Shown here: piece after piece, positions 63,660-64,000 of the stretch
How the letters are laid out: the number at the start of each line of letters is the position of its first letter
How positions within the stretch are numbered: the first letter of the stretch is position 1
Made by a program: the position numbers and the translations under genes
The notes under the pieces: generated by a model
The model's database searches: none
Told to the model about the DNA's origin: nothing
Seen by the model: the letters and a program-made list of their open reading frames with translations, nothing else
Assembly (NCBI RefSeq): GCF_036320965.1
Contig: NC_092240.1
Location: forward strand, 16,894,281 to 16,958,280
DNA from: Panulirus ornatus
Taxonomy: Eukaryota; Arthropoda; Malacostraca; Decapoda; Palinuridae
Direction: 5' to 3'
DNA: 64,000 nt

Positions 63660-64000
63660 GAGGTTCCAGTGAGTCAGTGGAGGTCTCAGTGAGCCAGTGG
63701 AGGTCCCAGTGAGTCAGTGGAGGTCCCAGTGAGTCAGTGGAGGTCCCAGTGAGTCAGTGGAGATCCCAGTGAGTCAGTGGAGGTCCAAGTGAGTCAGTGG
63801 AGGTCCCAGTGAATCAGTGAAGGTCCCAGTGAGTCAGTGGAGGTCCCAGTGAATCAGTGGAGGTCCCAGTGAGTCAGTAGAGGTCCCAGTGAATCAGTGG
63901 AGGTCCCAGTGAATCAGTGGAGGTCCCAGCGAGTCAGTAGAGGTCCCAGTGAGTCAGTAGAGCTTCCAGTGAGTCAGCAGAGCTTCCAGTGAGTCAGTGG
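63660..64000. repeat. 20-bp minisatellite running off the window
   Basis: At least 17 units of GTCCCAGTGAGTCAGTGGAG, with variants more common to the right. The true right edge is not in view. Confidence 0.97.

Overview
This window is animal nuclear DNA with no complete protein-coding gene. The best guess is a decapod crustacean. The reasons are about 50 long, nearly pure dinucleotide arrays (GA/CT, CA/TG, TA) in 64 kb, many minisatellites, several decayed non-LTR retrotransposons, and a repeat carrying the core CGCTACCTCGCTAACGCGGG, which I recall from decapod genome sequence. The phylum is fairly safe; order and genus are inference. The only fully convincing functional genes are three identical 72-nt tRNA-Cys(GCA) genes at 50783-50854 (-), 53814-53885 (-) and 62901-62972 (+).

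Layout. 0-6.5 kb: GA/TG microsatellites, a degenerate 22-27 bp repeat, a 63-64 bp minisatellite of the dispersed 'TACGACCC' family (1951-2237), a LINE C-terminal fragment clamped between (GA)n and (CA)n (2834-3166), and a 57-bp minisatellite (3640-4130). 6.9-11.2 kb: two same-family LINE remnants on the + strand with ruined reverse-transcriptase (RT) catalytic motifs. 11.4-12.4 kb: two weak candidate exons on the - strand and a tRNA-derived SINE. 14-20.5 kb: several minisatellites. 22-26 kb: AT-rich and mostly featureless, with one LINE endonuclease scrap. 27.4-29.1 kb: a - strand LINE remnant and a second copy of the SINE. 29.5-36 kb: minisatellites, including two more 'TACGACCC' arrays, and an RTE-like 3' fragment. 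38-41 kb: the liveliest part, an RTE-like RT fragment with an intact ~300-codon frame, then a series of short units separated by (TA)n and ending in a ~195-bp-arm inverted repeat. 43.4-44.9 kb: a 1.4-kb, 34-bp minisatellite. 48.2-48.6 kb: a 56-bp array shaped like splice sites. 50-63 kb: the tRNA-Cys genes, another LINE remnant, a 13-bp minisatellite with 91-bp higher-order structure (56.45-57.27 kb), more TA-bounded units and a repeat related to one at 38 kb. The right edge runs into a 20-bp minisatellite.

How the parts relate. Most sequence is explained by three processes. The first is retrotransposition by at least two or three non-LTR lineages, one of which (RTE-like) shares its 3' tail motif with short non-coding units that look like its SINE partners. 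The second is growth of microsatellites at element ends: (TA)n, (CA)n and (GA)n repeatedly sit exactly at element boundaries. The third is tandem amplification of short units, one 21-23 bp ancestor of which appears at about five loci with different higher-order periods and a shared downstream flank. The long open frames over the simple and tandem repeats are artefacts and are not called as genes.
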